Shown here piece by piece: positions 17,610-26,194 of a stretch of DNA of 64,000 nucleotides. The stretch lies in the NCBI RefSeq assembly GCF_002871005.1, contig NZ_PHSN01000018.1:1-64000 (forward strand), given 5' to 3'. This DNA comes from Acidimangrovimonas sediminis (lineage in GTDB: Bacteria; Pseudomonadota; Alphaproteobacteria; Rhodobacterales; Rhodobacteraceae). A program made the position numbers and the translations under genes. Under the pieces are notes generated by a model. It searched no databases. It worked only from the letters and a program-made list of their open reading frames with translations, and was not told the origin of the DNA. How positions within the stretch are numbered: position 1 is the stretch's first letter; every line of letters begins with the position of its first letter.

Positions 17610-19042
17610 CACTCGGCCGCCACCGCGCCAGCTTCGGCGAGGTAGTCGAGGATCGCGTCGGCCGCCTCACGTCCGTCGCGGATCGCCCAGACCACAAGGC
17701 TTGCGCCCCGCACGATGTCGCCCGCGGCAAACACGCCCGGCAGGCTGGTCGCATGAGTGCGGAAATCGGCCTTCACGGTGTTCCAGCGGGTGACGCCCAG
17801 GTCCGGGGCCTCCCAGGTCTCGGGCAGGTCCTCGGGTTCGAACCCCAGCGCCTGGATCACCAGCTCGGCGGGCTCGAGGTAGTCGGCCCCCTCGATCAGC
17901 TCCGGCATCTGCCGACCTGAAGCGTCGGGCGCGCCAAGGCGCATCTTCTGCACCATCACGCCCTCGACCGGCGCACCGGTGAAGCCCTTGGGAGAGGAGA
18001 GCCAGACGAATTCGACGCCCTCTTCCTCGGCATTCGCCACCTCGCGCTGCGAGCCGGGCATGTTCGCCCGGTCCCGGCGGTAGAGGCATTTCACCGAGGT
18101 CGCGCCCTGCCGGATCGCCGTGCGCACGCAATCCATCGCCGTGTCGCCGCCGCCGATGACGACGACGCGCTTGCCGGCGGCGTTCAATTCGCCGCTGTCA
18201 TACTGCGGCACCTCGTCGCCAAAGCTGAGGCGGTTCGACACGGTGAGGTAGTCCAGCGCCTTGACGATGCCCTGCACGCCGACGCCCGGCGCCTTCAGGT
18301 CGCGCGCCTTGTAGACGCCGGTGGCGATCAGCACGGCGTCATGCTTGCCGCGGATCGCGTCGAAGCTGATGTCGGTGCCGACGTTGCAGTTCAGCTCGAA
18401 CGCCACGCCAGCCGCCTCGAGCTGGTCGATACGGGCCATGACGACATCCTTCTCCAGCTTGAAGCCGGGGATGCCGTAGGTCAGCAGGCCGCCCGCACGG
18501 TCGTGCCGGTCGTAGACGGTGACCTGAACGCCCTGACGGCGCAGCGCATCCGCCGCCGCAAGGCCACCCGGGCCTGCGCCGATCACGGCCACGCTTTCGG
18601 GGCGCTCGGTCGCGGGCTTGATCGGCTGGACCCAGCCGTTTTCCCACGCCGTGTCGGTGATGTATTTCTCGACCTGCCCGATGGTGACCGTGCCGTGGCC
18701 CGATTGCTCGATAACGCAATTGCCTTCGCAAAGGCGGTCCTGCGGGCAGATGCGGCCGCAGATCTCGGGAAAGGTGTTGGTCGCCTGGCTGACCTCGTAG
18801 GCCTCCTGCAGCCGGCCCTCGGCGGTCAGGCGCAGCCAGTCGGGGATGTTGTTGTGCAGCGGGCAATGCGACTGGCAGAAGGGCACGCCGCACTGGCTGC
18901 AACGCCCGGCCTGCACCGCTGCCTTCTCGGCCGCGTATTCACGGTAGATCTCGTGGAAATCCTGTGCCCGAAGAGAAGGCGGACGCTTCTCGGGCATCTC
19001 CTTCTCGACACTCACGAACTTCAGCATGGGGTTCTTTGCCAT
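17609..19042 (-). CDS. gltD: Glutamate synthase small subunit
   Basis: The 477-residue NADPH-oxidising subunit that passes electrons to GltB. N-terminal [4Fe-4S] cysteines are in CSQCGVPFCQSHCPLHN and CGRICPQDRLCEGNC. An FAD-binding GAGPGGLAAADAL lies near residue 155 and a nucleotide-binding GGGDTAMDCV near 290; the end has FAAGDIVRGASLVVWAI. The start at 19042 (MAKNPMLKF) has GAGGGAGG seven bases upstream; a longer reading would run through the operator region. The gene is first in the unit with the secreted protein and gltB. A perfect dyad lies about 60 bp upstream of the start codon. Confidence 0.97.
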   Translation of the reverse strand: MAKNPMLKFVSVEKEMPEKRPPSLRAQDFHEIYREYAAEKAAVQAGRCSQCGVPFCQSHCPLHNNIPDWLRLTAEGRLQEAYEVSQATNTFPEICGRICPQDRLCEGNCVIEQSGHGTVTIGQVEKYITDTAWENGWVQPIKPATERPESVAVIGAGPGGLAAADALRRQGVQVTVYDRHDRAGGLLTYGIPGFKLEKDVVMARIDQLEAAGVAFELNCNVGTDISFDAIRGKHDAVLIATGVYKARDLKAPGVGVQGIVKALDYLTVSNRLSFGDEVPQYDSGELNAAGKRVVVIGGGDTAMDCVRTAIRQGATSVKCLYRRDRANMPGSQREVANAEEEGVEFVWLSSPKGFTGAPVEGVMVQKMRLGAPDASGRQMPELIEGADYLEPAELVIQALGFEPEDLPETWEAPDLGVTRWNTVKADFRTHATSLPGVFAAGDIVRGASLVVWAIRDGREAADAILDYLAEAGAVAAE

Positions 19043-19103
19043 GCGGGCGCCTCCCTCGGGAACAATCGGGTCAAAACGTGATAATGCGGCTCCCCAACAA
19101 ATA

Positions 19104-19126
19104 AAAGTCAGCAGTGCTGACTTAAA
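19104..19126 (-). promoter_or_regulatory. Dyad operator upstream of gltD
   Basis: AAGTCAGCA (19105-19113), a central G and TGCTGACTT (19115-19123) form a perfect palindrome. With flanks, the 23-bp site read on the minus strand matches the dyad upstream of ilvE (6263-6285) at 19 positions. A half-site TTTATGTCAGCAG lies further upstream at 19177-19189. The site is a likely operator for a dimeric regulator that I cannot name. Confidence 0.6.
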
Positions 19127-19274
19127 TTCAGGTATTTTGACCCCGGCGGACAAAAAGGGCCCGTGGAAGAGGTGATTTTATGTCAGCAGCTCTTCCCTAT
19201 CGTGTCGGCGTGCCATGTTTGGCGGCCCTGACCGGGCTCAGACTACACGAAAAAGGGCTGATTCGGTCAGGCCT

Positions 19275-20075
19275 TCAGCCGATCGTGCCGGAATAGGCGA
19301 GTACGAGCAGGATGCCGCCAAAGATGATGCGGTAGATGGCGAAGAGCGTGAAGCGGTGGGTCTGGATGTAACCGAGCAGCCATTTCACCGCGATGAACGC
19401 CGTGATGGTCGACACCACGAAGGCGATTCCCAGCGAAGTCCAGCTTTCGACGCCGGTGCCGGCGCCGTGGCGCAGCTGCGAGAGCAGCTCGTACCCCGAG
19501 GCGGCGTACATCGTGGGAATCCCGACCAGGAAGGCGAATTGCGTCGCCGCGGCCCGGTTCGAGGTGCCCAGCAGCATCGCCAGGAAGATCGTCGAACCCG
19601 AGCGCGAGGTGCCCGGGAAGATGCCTGCGATGATCTGGGCGATGCCGACGGCGATCGCTACCTTGAGCGTGACCTTCGAGGAATCGGGCAGCTTGCTGGC
19701 CCCCCATTCCGCGGCGATCATCCAGAACCCGCCGATCACGAGCGCCCAGGCGATCGGCGTGACCGCGGTCGGAAGCTCGAACCCCATCTTCTTGACGATC
19801 AGCCCCAGAACCGAGGTGACGAGGAAGGCGATGATCAGCTTGATCAGGTAATCGCGGTTCTCGGGCTCGCGCCAGTTGCCGATCAGCTCCACCAGCGTGC
19901 GCCAGTAGATGACCGTCACCGCCAGGATCGCCCCGGCCTGGATGACGATGTTGTAGGTGTCGGAGCGCTGGCCCAGCCAGTGCTCGGCCACGATCAGGTG
20001 GCCGGTGGAGGAGATCGGGAGGAACTCGGTGATCCCCTCGATCACGCCAAGCCAGACGTCATTCAGGTAGGTCAA
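19275..20075 (-). CDS. uppP: Undecaprenyl-diphosphatase
   Basis: UppP/BacA dephosphorylates undecaprenyl diphosphate, recycling the lipid carrier for peptidoglycan and other glycans, and lowers bacitracin sensitivity. The 266-residue membrane protein has about seven or eight hydrophobic helices. Both catalytic segments are present: EGITEFLPISSTGHLIV (residues about 13-29) and PGTSRSGSTI (about 155). The start appears to be TTG at 20075, with GAGGGG about nine bases upstream; no ATG lies close by. It lies 60 bp downstream of the NDUFA9-like gene, on the same strand. Confidence 0.95.
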   Translation of the reverse strand: MTYLNDVWLGVIEGITEFLPISSTGHLIVAEHWLGQRSDTYNIVIQAGAILAVTVIYWRTLVELIGNWREPENRDYLIKLIIAFLVTSVLGLIVKKMGFELPTAVTPIAWALVIGGFWMIAAEWGASKLPDSSKVTLKVAIAVGIAQIIAGIFPGTSRSGSTIFLAMLLGTSNRAAATQFAFLVGIPTMYAASGYELLSQLRHGAGTGVESWTSLGIAFVVSTITAFIAVKWLLGYIQTHRFTLFAIYRIIFGGILLVLAYSGTIG

Positions 20076-20135
20076 GGAAACTGCCCCTCTATGGTGGGGC
20101 GACGCCCCGGATGCGCCAGCCCGGGTATTCCCGGA

Positions 20136-21122
20136 TCAAGCCTTGCGCAGGTTGCGCGCGGATTCCTTTATGGCGTCGTACTGCCCGCTCGGGCGATAGC
20201 GCCACAGGTAGTCGCCCACCACCGCCTCGAAAGGCGTAGGCTGAAGCCCGAGATCGGAAAAGCCCCGCGCGCCGTCCGACACGACATTGTCATGAGCAAG
20301 GTTCTTCACCTGGTCACGGGTCAGGACCGAATTCGTCCAAAGCCCGCCGGTCAGTTTCTGCGCAAGGTCGAACACTCCGCCCATCATGGCGCCAAGGCCG
20401 AAGGGCAGGTCGATCACCAGGCGCTTGCGCCGGATCTCCTTCAGGAGCCAGGTGCAGATTTCACGCAGGGTGTTCACGTCGGGACCGCCAAGTTCGTAGA
20501 TCCCCGGCGCCGCGCGGCCCTCGACCCCCAGCACCGCGGCCTGGGCGACGTCGTCGACATAGACCGGCTGGAACCGGGTCTTGCCGCCGACGATCGTCAG
20601 CACGGGAGAGAGCCGGGCCATCCCGGCGAAACGGTTGAAAAAGCCGTCCTCGGGCCCGAAGATCACCGAGGGCCGCAGGATCACGGCGTTCGGGAAGGCC
20701 TCGGTCAGCGCGGCCTCGCCCTGTGCCTTGCTGCGGGCATAGATGCTGTCGCTGTCCTTGTCGGCACCGATCGCCGAAATCTGGACAAGGTGCTTCACCC
20801 CCTGTTCGGCGGCGATGCGCCCGATCCGGCCCGGCCCTTTGGCCTGCACCGCGTCGAAGCTGTTCTTGCCCGAACCCACGAGGATACCCACGCAGTTCAC
20901 CACCGCGTCGGCCCCGCGCATCGCGGCGCGCACCGATTCGTCGTCACGGATGTTGCAGAACACCGGCTCGACCTGACCCACCGCGCCGTAGGGGCGGGTG
21001 AAGATCGCCTCGTTCGGGCGGCGCACGGCGATGCGGATGCGCCAGCCGTCCTTGGCCAACCTGCGCGCGATGTACCGTCCGACGAACCCCGAGCCGCCGT
21101 AGATCGTGACCAGCTTCGACAT
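20136..21122 (-). CDS. NDUFA9-like NAD(P)-binding (atypical SDR) protein
   Basis: Rossmann-fold protein of 328 residues. It starts with [19 protein letters not shown], the GxxGxxG nucleotide site of extended/atypical short-chain dehydrogenases, followed by [19 protein letters not shown] and [18 protein letters not shown]. These motifs match the complex I accessory-subunit NDUFA9 group, found as a single gene in many alphaproteobacteria. It may take part in complex I assembly or quinone/lipid metabolism (family inference). The ATG at 21122 has GGAGG nine bases upstream. The catalytic Tyr-x-x-x-Lys is replaced by ARSKAQGE, as usual for the group. Confidence 0.85.
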   Translation of the reverse strand: MSKLVTIYGGSGFVGRYIARRLAKDGWRIRIAVRRPNEAIFTRPYGAVGQVEPVFCNIRDDESVRAAMRGADAVVNCVGILVGSGKNSFDAVQAKGPGRIGRIAAEQGVKHLVQISAIGADKDSDSIYARSKAQGEAALTEAFPNAVILRPSVIFGPEDGFFNRFAGMARLSPVLTIVGGKTRFQPVYVDDVAQAAVLGVEGRAAPGIYELGGPDVNTLREICTWLLKEIRRKRLVIDLPFGLGAMMGGVFDLAQKLTGGLWTNSVLTRDQVKNLAHDNVVSDGARGFSDLGLQPTPFEAVVGDYLWRYRPSGQYDAIKESARNLRKA

Positions 21123-21314
21123 TCCTGCGCCTCCGAACCGTTTCCGCAAAAGGTGCCGCGGGGCACCCCGTCGGCTTCTGAATAGCCCCCGCGCCCGCGC
21201 TGGACAAGGCGCAAGCGTGCGTGAATGCCGCAGGGCGGCGTCTGCGGGCGCCCCACGGCCTTGCGGCATCCCCGCCGCCCGGTAATCTCACCACAGGTTT
21301 GCAAGGAGCGGAGC

Positions 21315-21773
21315 ATGCGCGAAACCGTGATCTGGCAGCGGCTCGAGGGCGCGCTGGTCTTCGTCGGCGCCCTGACGATCTACGCCGTAGGAATCCGGGC
21401 CGGGGCGCAGGTCTTCCCCTGGTGGGCCGCGCTGCTGATCTTCTTCGCGCCGGACCTGAGCTTTGCCGGATACGCCGCGGGCCCGCGTATCGGTGCCTTT
21501 GCCTACAACATCGTCCATGTCTACGCCCTGGGCGTCGTGGTGCTGGCGCTCGGGCTGGTCCTTGCGATGCCCGTGCTCGCAGGTCTCGGCGCCCTGTGGC
21601 TGGGCCATTCGGGCTTTGACCGGATGCTTGGCTACGGCCTGAAATCCTCCGAGGGATTCGGCGTCACCCATCTCGGGCGGATCGGCGGGGGGCAAACCGG
21701 CAAGGGGCAAACCGGCAAGGGGCAAACCGGCAAGGGGGACACCGGCAAGGGGGACACCGGCAAGGGGCACTGA
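21315..21773 (+). CDS. DUF4260 membrane protein with C-terminal repeats
   Basis: Integral membrane protein of 152 residues matching the DUF4260 family: an N-terminal LEGALVFVGALTIYA helix, FFAPDLSFAGYAAGPRIGAFAYN, a third hydrophobic helix, then LGHSGFDRMLGYGLK and FGVTHLGRIG, where the family normally ends. Beyond it come five tandem five-residue repeats, three GQTGK and two GDTGK, and a final GH. This tail is hydrophilic and cytosolic or periplasmic, depending on topology. The start ATG has AAGGAGCGG upstream. It is divergent from the NDUFA9-like gene. Function unknown. Confidence 0.85.
   Translation: MRETVIWQRLEGALVFVGALTIYAVGIRAGAQVFPWWAALLIFFAPDLSFAGYAAGPRIGAFAYNIVHVYALGVVVLALGLVLAMPVLAGLGALWLGHSGFDRMLGYGLKSSEGFGVTHLGRIGGGQTGKGQTGKGQTGKGDTGKGDTGKGH
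21690..21764 (+). repeat. Five in-frame 15-bp repeats in the DUF4260 gene
   Basis: Five tandem copies of GGGCAAACCGGCAAG or GGGGACACCGGCAAG run to the end of the gene; three copies are of the first type and two of the second. The near-identity of copies suggests recent slippage expansion, so copy number may vary between strains. Confidence 0.9.
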
Positions 21774-21810
21774 ACGGTGCCTGCCGTGGCGCTTTCCGGG
21801 GGCGCTATCC

Positions 21811-21830
21811 GGGGCCGGAGCCTGGGCCCC
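21811..21830. repeat. REP-like hairpin sharing 19 bases with the dnaJ-radC dyad
   Basis: GGGGCC and GGCCCC arms enclose GGAGCCTG. The 19-mer GGCCGGAGCCTGGGCCCCG at 21813-21831 is identical to 900-918, the centre of the dnaJ-radC inverted repeat. The site lies in the gap between the DUF4260 gene and tRNA-Leu and may terminate the former. Confidence 0.55.
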
Positions 21831-21965
21831 GCAGCCGCCGATGGGCCGCGCCGGCGGATGCCGGAACCCGCCGCGCCGGGCGCCCCTCCGGTCCATCGAA
21901 AGATTTTCGATCGGACCCCGTTGACACCGCCCGCGGCCCCCGATACATCGCGCTCCACGACACCG

Positions 21966-22050
21966 GCCCAGGTGGCGGAATTGGTAGACGCGCAGGTTTC
22001 AGGTACCTGTACCGCAAGGTGTGGAGGTTCGAGTCCTCTCCTGGGCACCA
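21966..22050 (+). tRNA. tRNA-Leu (anticodon CAG)
   Basis: A class II tRNA of 85 bases including an encoded CCA. The acceptor stem is GCCCAGG with CCTGGGC. The D arm has TGGCGGAATTGGTAGACGC, characteristic of bacterial tRNA-Leu. The anticodon stem CAGGT/ACCTG encloses loop TTCAGGT, giving CAG for CUG codons. A short variable arm and a T arm GAGGTTCGAGTCCTC follow. It lies 27 bp upstream of the ribonuclease D gene. Confidence 0.97.
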
Positions 22051-22077
22051 TATCTCCCTCCCCCGAGAGACGGAGAT

Positions 22078-22695
22078 ATGGACGTGGCGATTACCCTGTA
22101 TAAAGGCGATCTTCCCGACGGGCTTCACCTTGGCCCTGTCGTGGCCATCGACACCGAGACGATGGGCCTGATGCCGCATCGTGACCGGCTCTGCCTGGTG
22201 CAGCTGTCGTCGGGCGACGGCAACGCGCATCTGGTGCAGATCGCCAAGGGCCAGACCTCGGCGCCCAACCTGCAGGCGCTGCTTGCCGATCCCGGGGTGA
22301 CGAAGCTCTTCCACTTCGCGCGTTTCGATGTCGCGGCGCTCTACCATGCCTTCGGCACGCTGACCGCGCCCATCTATTGCACCAAGATCGCCTCGAAGCT
22401 GGTGCGCACCTTCACCGACAAGCACGGCCTCAAGTGGCTTTTGCAGGAGCTGGTGGGCGTCGACATCTCCAAGCAGCAGCAGACCTCGGACTGGGGCGCG
22501 GCGGAGCTGACCGACGCGCAGCGCGAATATGCGGCGTCGGATGTGCTTTACCTTCACCGCCTGAAGGCCGCGCTGGATGAGCGCCTCGTCCGCGAGGACC
22601 GGCAGGAGATCGCGAAGTCCTGCTTCGACTATCTGCCGACGCGCGCCCGGCTCGACCTCATGGCCGGGGGCGAGTTCGACATCTTCGCGCACTGA
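22078..22695 (+). CDS. rnd: Ribonuclease D (short form)
   Basis: A DEDD-type 3'-5' exoribonuclease that trims tRNA 3' ends. The 205-residue protein consists of the exonuclease domain alone, without the HRDC domain of the longer enterobacterial enzyme; this short form is usual in alphaproteobacteria. Motifs: VVAIDTETMGL (Asp/Glu of Exo I), FHFARFDVAALYH (Exo II) and YAASDVLYLHRLK (Exo III). GACGGAG precedes the ATG at 22078. It directly follows tRNA-Leu, a possible substrate, and could share its transcript. Confidence 0.93.
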   Translation: MDVAITLYKGDLPDGLHLGPVVAIDTETMGLMPHRDRLCLVQLSSGDGNAHLVQIAKGQTSAPNLQALLADPGVTKLFHFARFDVAALYHAFGTLTAPIYCTKIASKLVRTFTDKHGLKWLLQELVGVDISKQQQTSDWGAAELTDAQREYAASDVLYLHRLKAALDERLVREDRQEIAKSCFDYLPTRARLDLMAGGEFDIFAH

Positions 22696-22775
22696 TCTGG
22701 GCGCACCGATCTGCGCATATTGACCGCCGCCGCGCCTGACCGGTTTCACCCGCTAATCCGCGCGGTCCGCGAAAC

Positions 22776-23858
22776 TCAGGCGCGGTAGGGGCGCAGCACG
22801 CTCATCTCGACGTAGCGGCGGTCGTGGCCGTCTTCCATCGGAATGCCCGCGTAATTCACGTTGCCCCTGACCCTTGGCGTCCGTACCGGGGTGCGGGGCG
22901 TCGCGGGGGGCGTGGTGGCCGGCGCCTCGTGCAACCGGCCGACGATGCCCGACACCTGACTGGCCGCGGTGTCCAGCGCCGCGCCGGAGGTGACCTGAAC
23001 CGGCACCGACATGGTCTCCGTCCTCAGCCCCACGCCGCTGCCGAGGATCGAGAACCCCGCCGCCAGTGCGGCCTGTTCCAGCGCCTCGGTGCCGGAATGC
23101 CCCTCGGCCATCGACTGCAGGCCGGCGAAGGTGCCGCTGCCCCCGCTGCTGACCGAGATCACGGTGATCTGCTCTGCGCGCGACAGGGTCGACATCGCGG
23201 GGGTGCCCAGGCTGACGGCGCCGACCACGAAGGTGCCGGTGGCGTTGATCATCGCGGCGCCGACGTTGCCGGTATCCTGGTAGGTCGCGGTGCCGCGCAA
23301 CGCCGACCCGGCGCCCAGGGCGGCCACCGCTGCCCCGCCCGACAACGCACTGGCCCCGGCGACGAGGATCGTGGCCGATCCGTCGCGCACCACCTCGGCG
23401 CCCTGGACGGCGGTTTCCCACCCGCTGACGTGGCTGTCGATCGACCGGCGCGAGCGGCGGTTGCAGTCGCGCCGCATCGCCTCGTGCCGCTGCAGCGCGC
23501 CGCGGGTGCGCGCGACCAGGGCAATCAGATCCTGCCGCATGCTGGCGCCACTGGCGAGAAGGGCGCGCTCGGCCCTTGCGAACTGGCGTTCGGTCTTGCT
23601 GTCAACCGCGGCGCGGAAACCCTCGAAATTCGTGCTGACGTTATAGGTCGTGGGCAGCAGGAAGCCGTGATCCGTCTCCTCGACCCGCGACCGATGCAGG
23701 ATTTCAAGCGCACGCACCGAGGCCCGGATCAGCAGATAGAGCCCCTCGGTATTGAGGGACCATCGCTGCGACCGGTCGTCGGTGTACATGATCCAAGGCA
23801 GCGGGGCGGTTCCCGGACTGGGCGGCCCCTGAAACCCGGGCCGGCATGGATAAGGCAA
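22776..23858 (-). CDS. Orphan Gly/Ala-rich hypothetical protein
   Basis: Protein of 360 residues that I do not recognise. Residues about 25-165 are helical and charged, with a stretch of Arg-rich helix (RRDCNRRSRRSIDS). Residues about 175-310 are rich in Gly, Ala and Ser with several weakly hydrophobic segments (ILVAGASALSGGAAVAALGAG and following) reminiscent of membrane-inserting glycine-rich helices. A Pro/Thr-rich linker (APATTPPATPRTP) leads to a short tail. There is no signal peptide. The start is unclear: TTG at 23858 with AGGA upstream, or ATG at 23789 (MYTDDR). It stands alone between ribonuclease D and kdsD, convergent with the former. Confidence 0.6.
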   Translation of the reverse strand: MPYPCRPGFQGPPSPGTAPLPWIMYTDDRSQRWSLNTEGLYLLIRASVRALEILHRSRVEETDHGFLLPTTYNVSTNFEGFRAAVDSKTERQFARAERALLASGASMRQDLIALVARTRGALQRHEAMRRDCNRRSRRSIDSHVSGWETAVQGAEVVRDGSATILVAGASALSGGAAVAALGAGSALRGTATYQDTGNVGAAMINATGTFVVGAVSLGTPAMSTLSRAEQITVISVSSGGSGTFAGLQSMAEGHSGTEALEQAALAAGFSILGSGVGLRTETMSVPVQVTSGAALDTAASQVSGIVGRLHEAPATTPPATPRTPVRTPRVRGNVNYAGIPMEDGHDRRYVEMSVLRPYRA

Positions 23859-23963
23859 TGCTTGAAATTCCTGCGTCCATGGTAAAGTAAGGGCCCCTGC
23901 ACGTCAAACTTCCCCCGGGGTCCGGGCCCTGCGGCTCCACCCCCTGCCTGCCGGGCCCCTGCG

Positions 23964-24950
23964 ATGACCGAGAACGAGACTTTCCTTGCCGCCGCGCGCC
24001 GGGTGATCCGCGCCGAGACCGAAGCGCTTCAGATGCTCGAGGGCAGCCTGAACGGCGATTTCGCCCGCGCCGTGTCGCTGATCCTCGACGCGCCGGGGCG
24101 GGTGATCGTGTCGGGCATGGGCAAGTCGGGCCACATCGGGCGCAAGATCGCGGCGACGCTGGCCTCCACCGGCACGCCCGCGCATTTCGTCCATCCGGCC
24201 GAGGCCAGCCACGGCGATCTTGGCATGGTGACGCCGGGCGACGTGGCTTTGGTCTTGTCGTTCTCCGGGGAGACGCCGGAACTTGCCAACATCATTGCGC
24301 ATACGCGGCGCTTCTCGATCCCGCTGATCGGGGTGGCGAGCCGGCCAGACTCGACCCTGCTGCGCCAGTCCGACGTGGCGCTGGTGCTGCCCGCCGCGCC
24401 CGAGGCCTGCGGCACCGGAATCGTGCCAACCTCGTCGACCACGATGACGCTGGCGCTGGGCGATGCGCTGGCCGTGGCGCTGATGGAGCACCGCCAGTTC
24501 ACGCCCGAGGATTTCCGCAAGTTCCACCCCGGGGGCAAGCTGGGGGCGCGGCTGGCCAAGGTGGCGGACCTGATGCATGCGGCCAGCGACGTGCCGCTGG
24601 TCACCGGCGACACGCCGATGGGCGAAGCCTTGCTGGTGATGAGCCAGAAGGGCTTTGGCGTGGTTGGCGTGACCGATGCCGATGATTATCTCGTGGGCAT
24701 TGTCACCGACGGCGACCTGCGCCGTCACATGGAGGGGCTTCTGTCCCATACCGCGGGCGAGGTCATGACGCCGGACCCGCGCACCATCGGCCCCGGGGCC
24801 CTGGCCGAGAAAGCGGTTGCCGAAATGAATGCGCGCAAGATCACCACGCTTTTCGTCGTCACCCCGGGCGAGGGGGAGGGCAACGCCGCGCGGCGCAAGG
24901 TCGCGGGGCTGATCCACATCCACGATTGCCTGAGGGCCGGGGTCGTCTGA
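23964..24950 (+). CDS. kdsD: Arabinose-5-phosphate isomerase
   Basis: KpsF/GutQ-family enzyme that makes arabinose 5-phosphate, the precursor of Kdo. The 328-residue protein has an N-terminal SIS sugar-isomerase domain (GMGKSGHIGRKIAATLASTG; SFSGETPELANII; TSSTTMTLALGDALAV) and two C-terminal CBS domains (about 205-328; KGFGVVGVTDADDYLVGIVTDGD is the first). It begins a tight run with lptC and lptA (1-bp gaps) and lptB (overlap), so Kdo supply and LPS export are co-transcribed, the normal proteobacterial arrangement. Confidence 0.96.
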   Translation: MTENETFLAAARRVIRAETEALQMLEGSLNGDFARAVSLILDAPGRVIVSGMGKSGHIGRKIAATLASTGTPAHFVHPAEASHGDLGMVTPGDVALVLSFSGETPELANIIAHTRRFSIPLIGVASRPDSTLLRQSDVALVLPAAPEACGTGIVPTSSTTMTLALGDALAVALMEHRQFTPEDFRKFHPGGKLGARLAKVADLMHAASDVPLVTGDTPMGEALLVMSQKGFGVVGVTDADDYLVGIVTDGDLRRHMEGLLSHTAGEVMTPDPRTIGPGALAEKAVAEMNARKITTLFVVTPGEGEGNAARRKVAGLIHIHDCLRAGVV

Positions 24951-24951
24951 G

Positions 24952-25650
24952 ATGCGCCGGCGGGACAACGCCCATTCGCGCCTCGTCGCCTGGCTCAAGA
25001 TCGTCCTGCCGCTGGGCGCGCTGGCGCTTCTGTCGACATTGTTCCTGTTCTCGCATTCGATCGACCCGTCGCGGGCGGTGCGCTTTTCCAAGGTCGACGT
25101 GAAGCAGATCGCCTCGGAGCAGCAGGTGACCATGCCCAATTACAACGGGGTCACCCAGGATGGCACCTCGGTCAGCGTGACGGCGAGCGTGGCCAAGCCG
25201 CTTGCCGATCCCGCCGGCGGCGGCACGGGTGGCACGGCGCAGGCCGCGGGCAAGACGGCCCCCGCCGCGCCCGCCGTGCCGGCCAAGCCGGGGGCGCGGG
25301 CGACGGTGGTCCACGCCACCTTCGACCACCCCGACGGCGGTTACACCAAGGTCGACGCGCAGCATGGCAAGGTGAACCCGACCACCGGCAATATGGATCT
25401 GAGCGGCGGGGTCGTGATCACCACCTCCGACGGCTACAGGATGGACACCGACGCCTTGACCGGACGGCTGGACCGGACACATTTGCAAAGTGCAGGGGCC
25501 GTTGCCGGAACCGGGCCGCTTGGCCGGATCGACGCGGATCACATGGTGATTGATGCGACGCCCGGCGCGGACGGCAAGCCGGGGCCGTATGTTCTGGTTT
25601 TCAACGGCGACGTGAAGCTGGTATACACGCCGTCGCAGAAGGGGAAATGA
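24952..25650 (+). CDS. lptC: LPS export protein LptC
   Basis: Bitopic inner-membrane protein that receives LPS from LptBFG and passes it to LptA. The 232-residue product has one N-terminal helix (IVLPLGALALLSTLFLFSH) and a periplasmic beta-jellyroll. Residues about 85-115 are an Ala/Pro/Gly-rich insertion (TAQAAGKTAPAAPAVPAKPG) in the jellyroll, which makes it longer than the usual LptC. The second half keeps the OstA-like pattern (GGVVITTSDGYRMDTDALTG). The start is 1 bp after the kdsD stop. Confidence 0.88.
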   Translation: MRRRDNAHSRLVAWLKIVLPLGALALLSTLFLFSHSIDPSRAVRFSKVDVKQIASEQQVTMPNYNGVTQDGTSVSVTASVAKPLADPAGGGTGGTAQAAGKTAPAAPAVPAKPGARATVVHATFDHPDGGYTKVDAQHGKVNPTTGNMDLSGGVVITTSDGYRMDTDALTGRLDRTHLQSAGAVAGTGPLGRIDADHMVIDATPGADGKPGPYVLVFNGDVKLVYTPSQKGK

Positions 25651-25651
25651 C

Positions 25652-26194
25652 GTGATTTCGTTCCGCGCAGTCTTGGTCGGCCTTTGTCTTGCCGTTCCCG
25701 CCACCGCGCTTGCGGCGCAGGGTACGCAAGTGGACATGGGGATGAAGGCCAATCCCTCGGCCCCGGTCGAGGTCACGTCCGATCAGCTTCAGGTCAACCA
25801 GAAGGACGGCACCGCGCTTTTCACCGGCAACGTGATCGCGACCCAGGACCAGATGAAGCTTACCGCCGACAAGGTGCATGTCGATTACGTCAAGGGCGAG
25901 AACGGCCAGAAGGGCAAGATCAAGACGATCCATGCCATGGGCAATGTCGTCATGGTCACCAGCCCGACCGAGGCGGCCAAGGGCGCCGATGCCGTCTACA
26001 CGCTGGAAAGCGGCCACGTGGTGATGACCGGCAACGTTCTGCTGACACAGGGCCAGAACGTGATGTCCGGCACGCGGCTGGTGGTAAACCTGCACACCGG
26101 TCTGGGAACGATGACGGGCCGCGTCAAGACCACGCTCCTGCCGCAGACAGCGCCCGGATCCGGCGGCAAATCCGGTGGGGCTGCCAAGAAATGA
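25652..26194 (+). CDS. lptA: LPS transport periplasmic protein LptA
   Basis: Periplasmic bridge protein of 180 residues carrying LPS to the outer membrane. It has a signal peptide (SFRAVLVGLCLAVPATALAA), then an OstA/LptA jellyroll: VEVTSDQLQVNQKDGTALF, GNVIATQDQMKLTADKVHV and ESGHVVMTGNVLLTQGQNV. The start is GTG at 25652, one base after the lptC stop. Its last bases overlap the lptB start (ATGA). Confidence 0.93.
   Translation: MISFRAVLVGLCLAVPATALAAQGTQVDMGMKANPSAPVEVTSDQLQVNQKDGTALFTGNVIATQDQMKLTADKVHVDYVKGENGQKGKIKTIHAMGNVVMVTSPTEAAKGADAVYTLESGHVVMTGNVLLTQGQNVMSGTRLVVNLHTGLGTMTGRVKTTLLPQTAPGSGGKSGGAAKK

Noticed and set aside
14370-17645. Very long open frame on the plus strand opposite gltB
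   Set aside because: It is antisense to gltB and its neighbour, both of which have clear family motifs. The His/Arg/Leu-rich composition is typical of a frame forced by high GC third positions.
21690-21764. Regular repeats considered as a CRISPR array
   Set aside because: The units are 15 bp, adjacent with no spacers, and in frame at the end of a gene; no cas genes are present.
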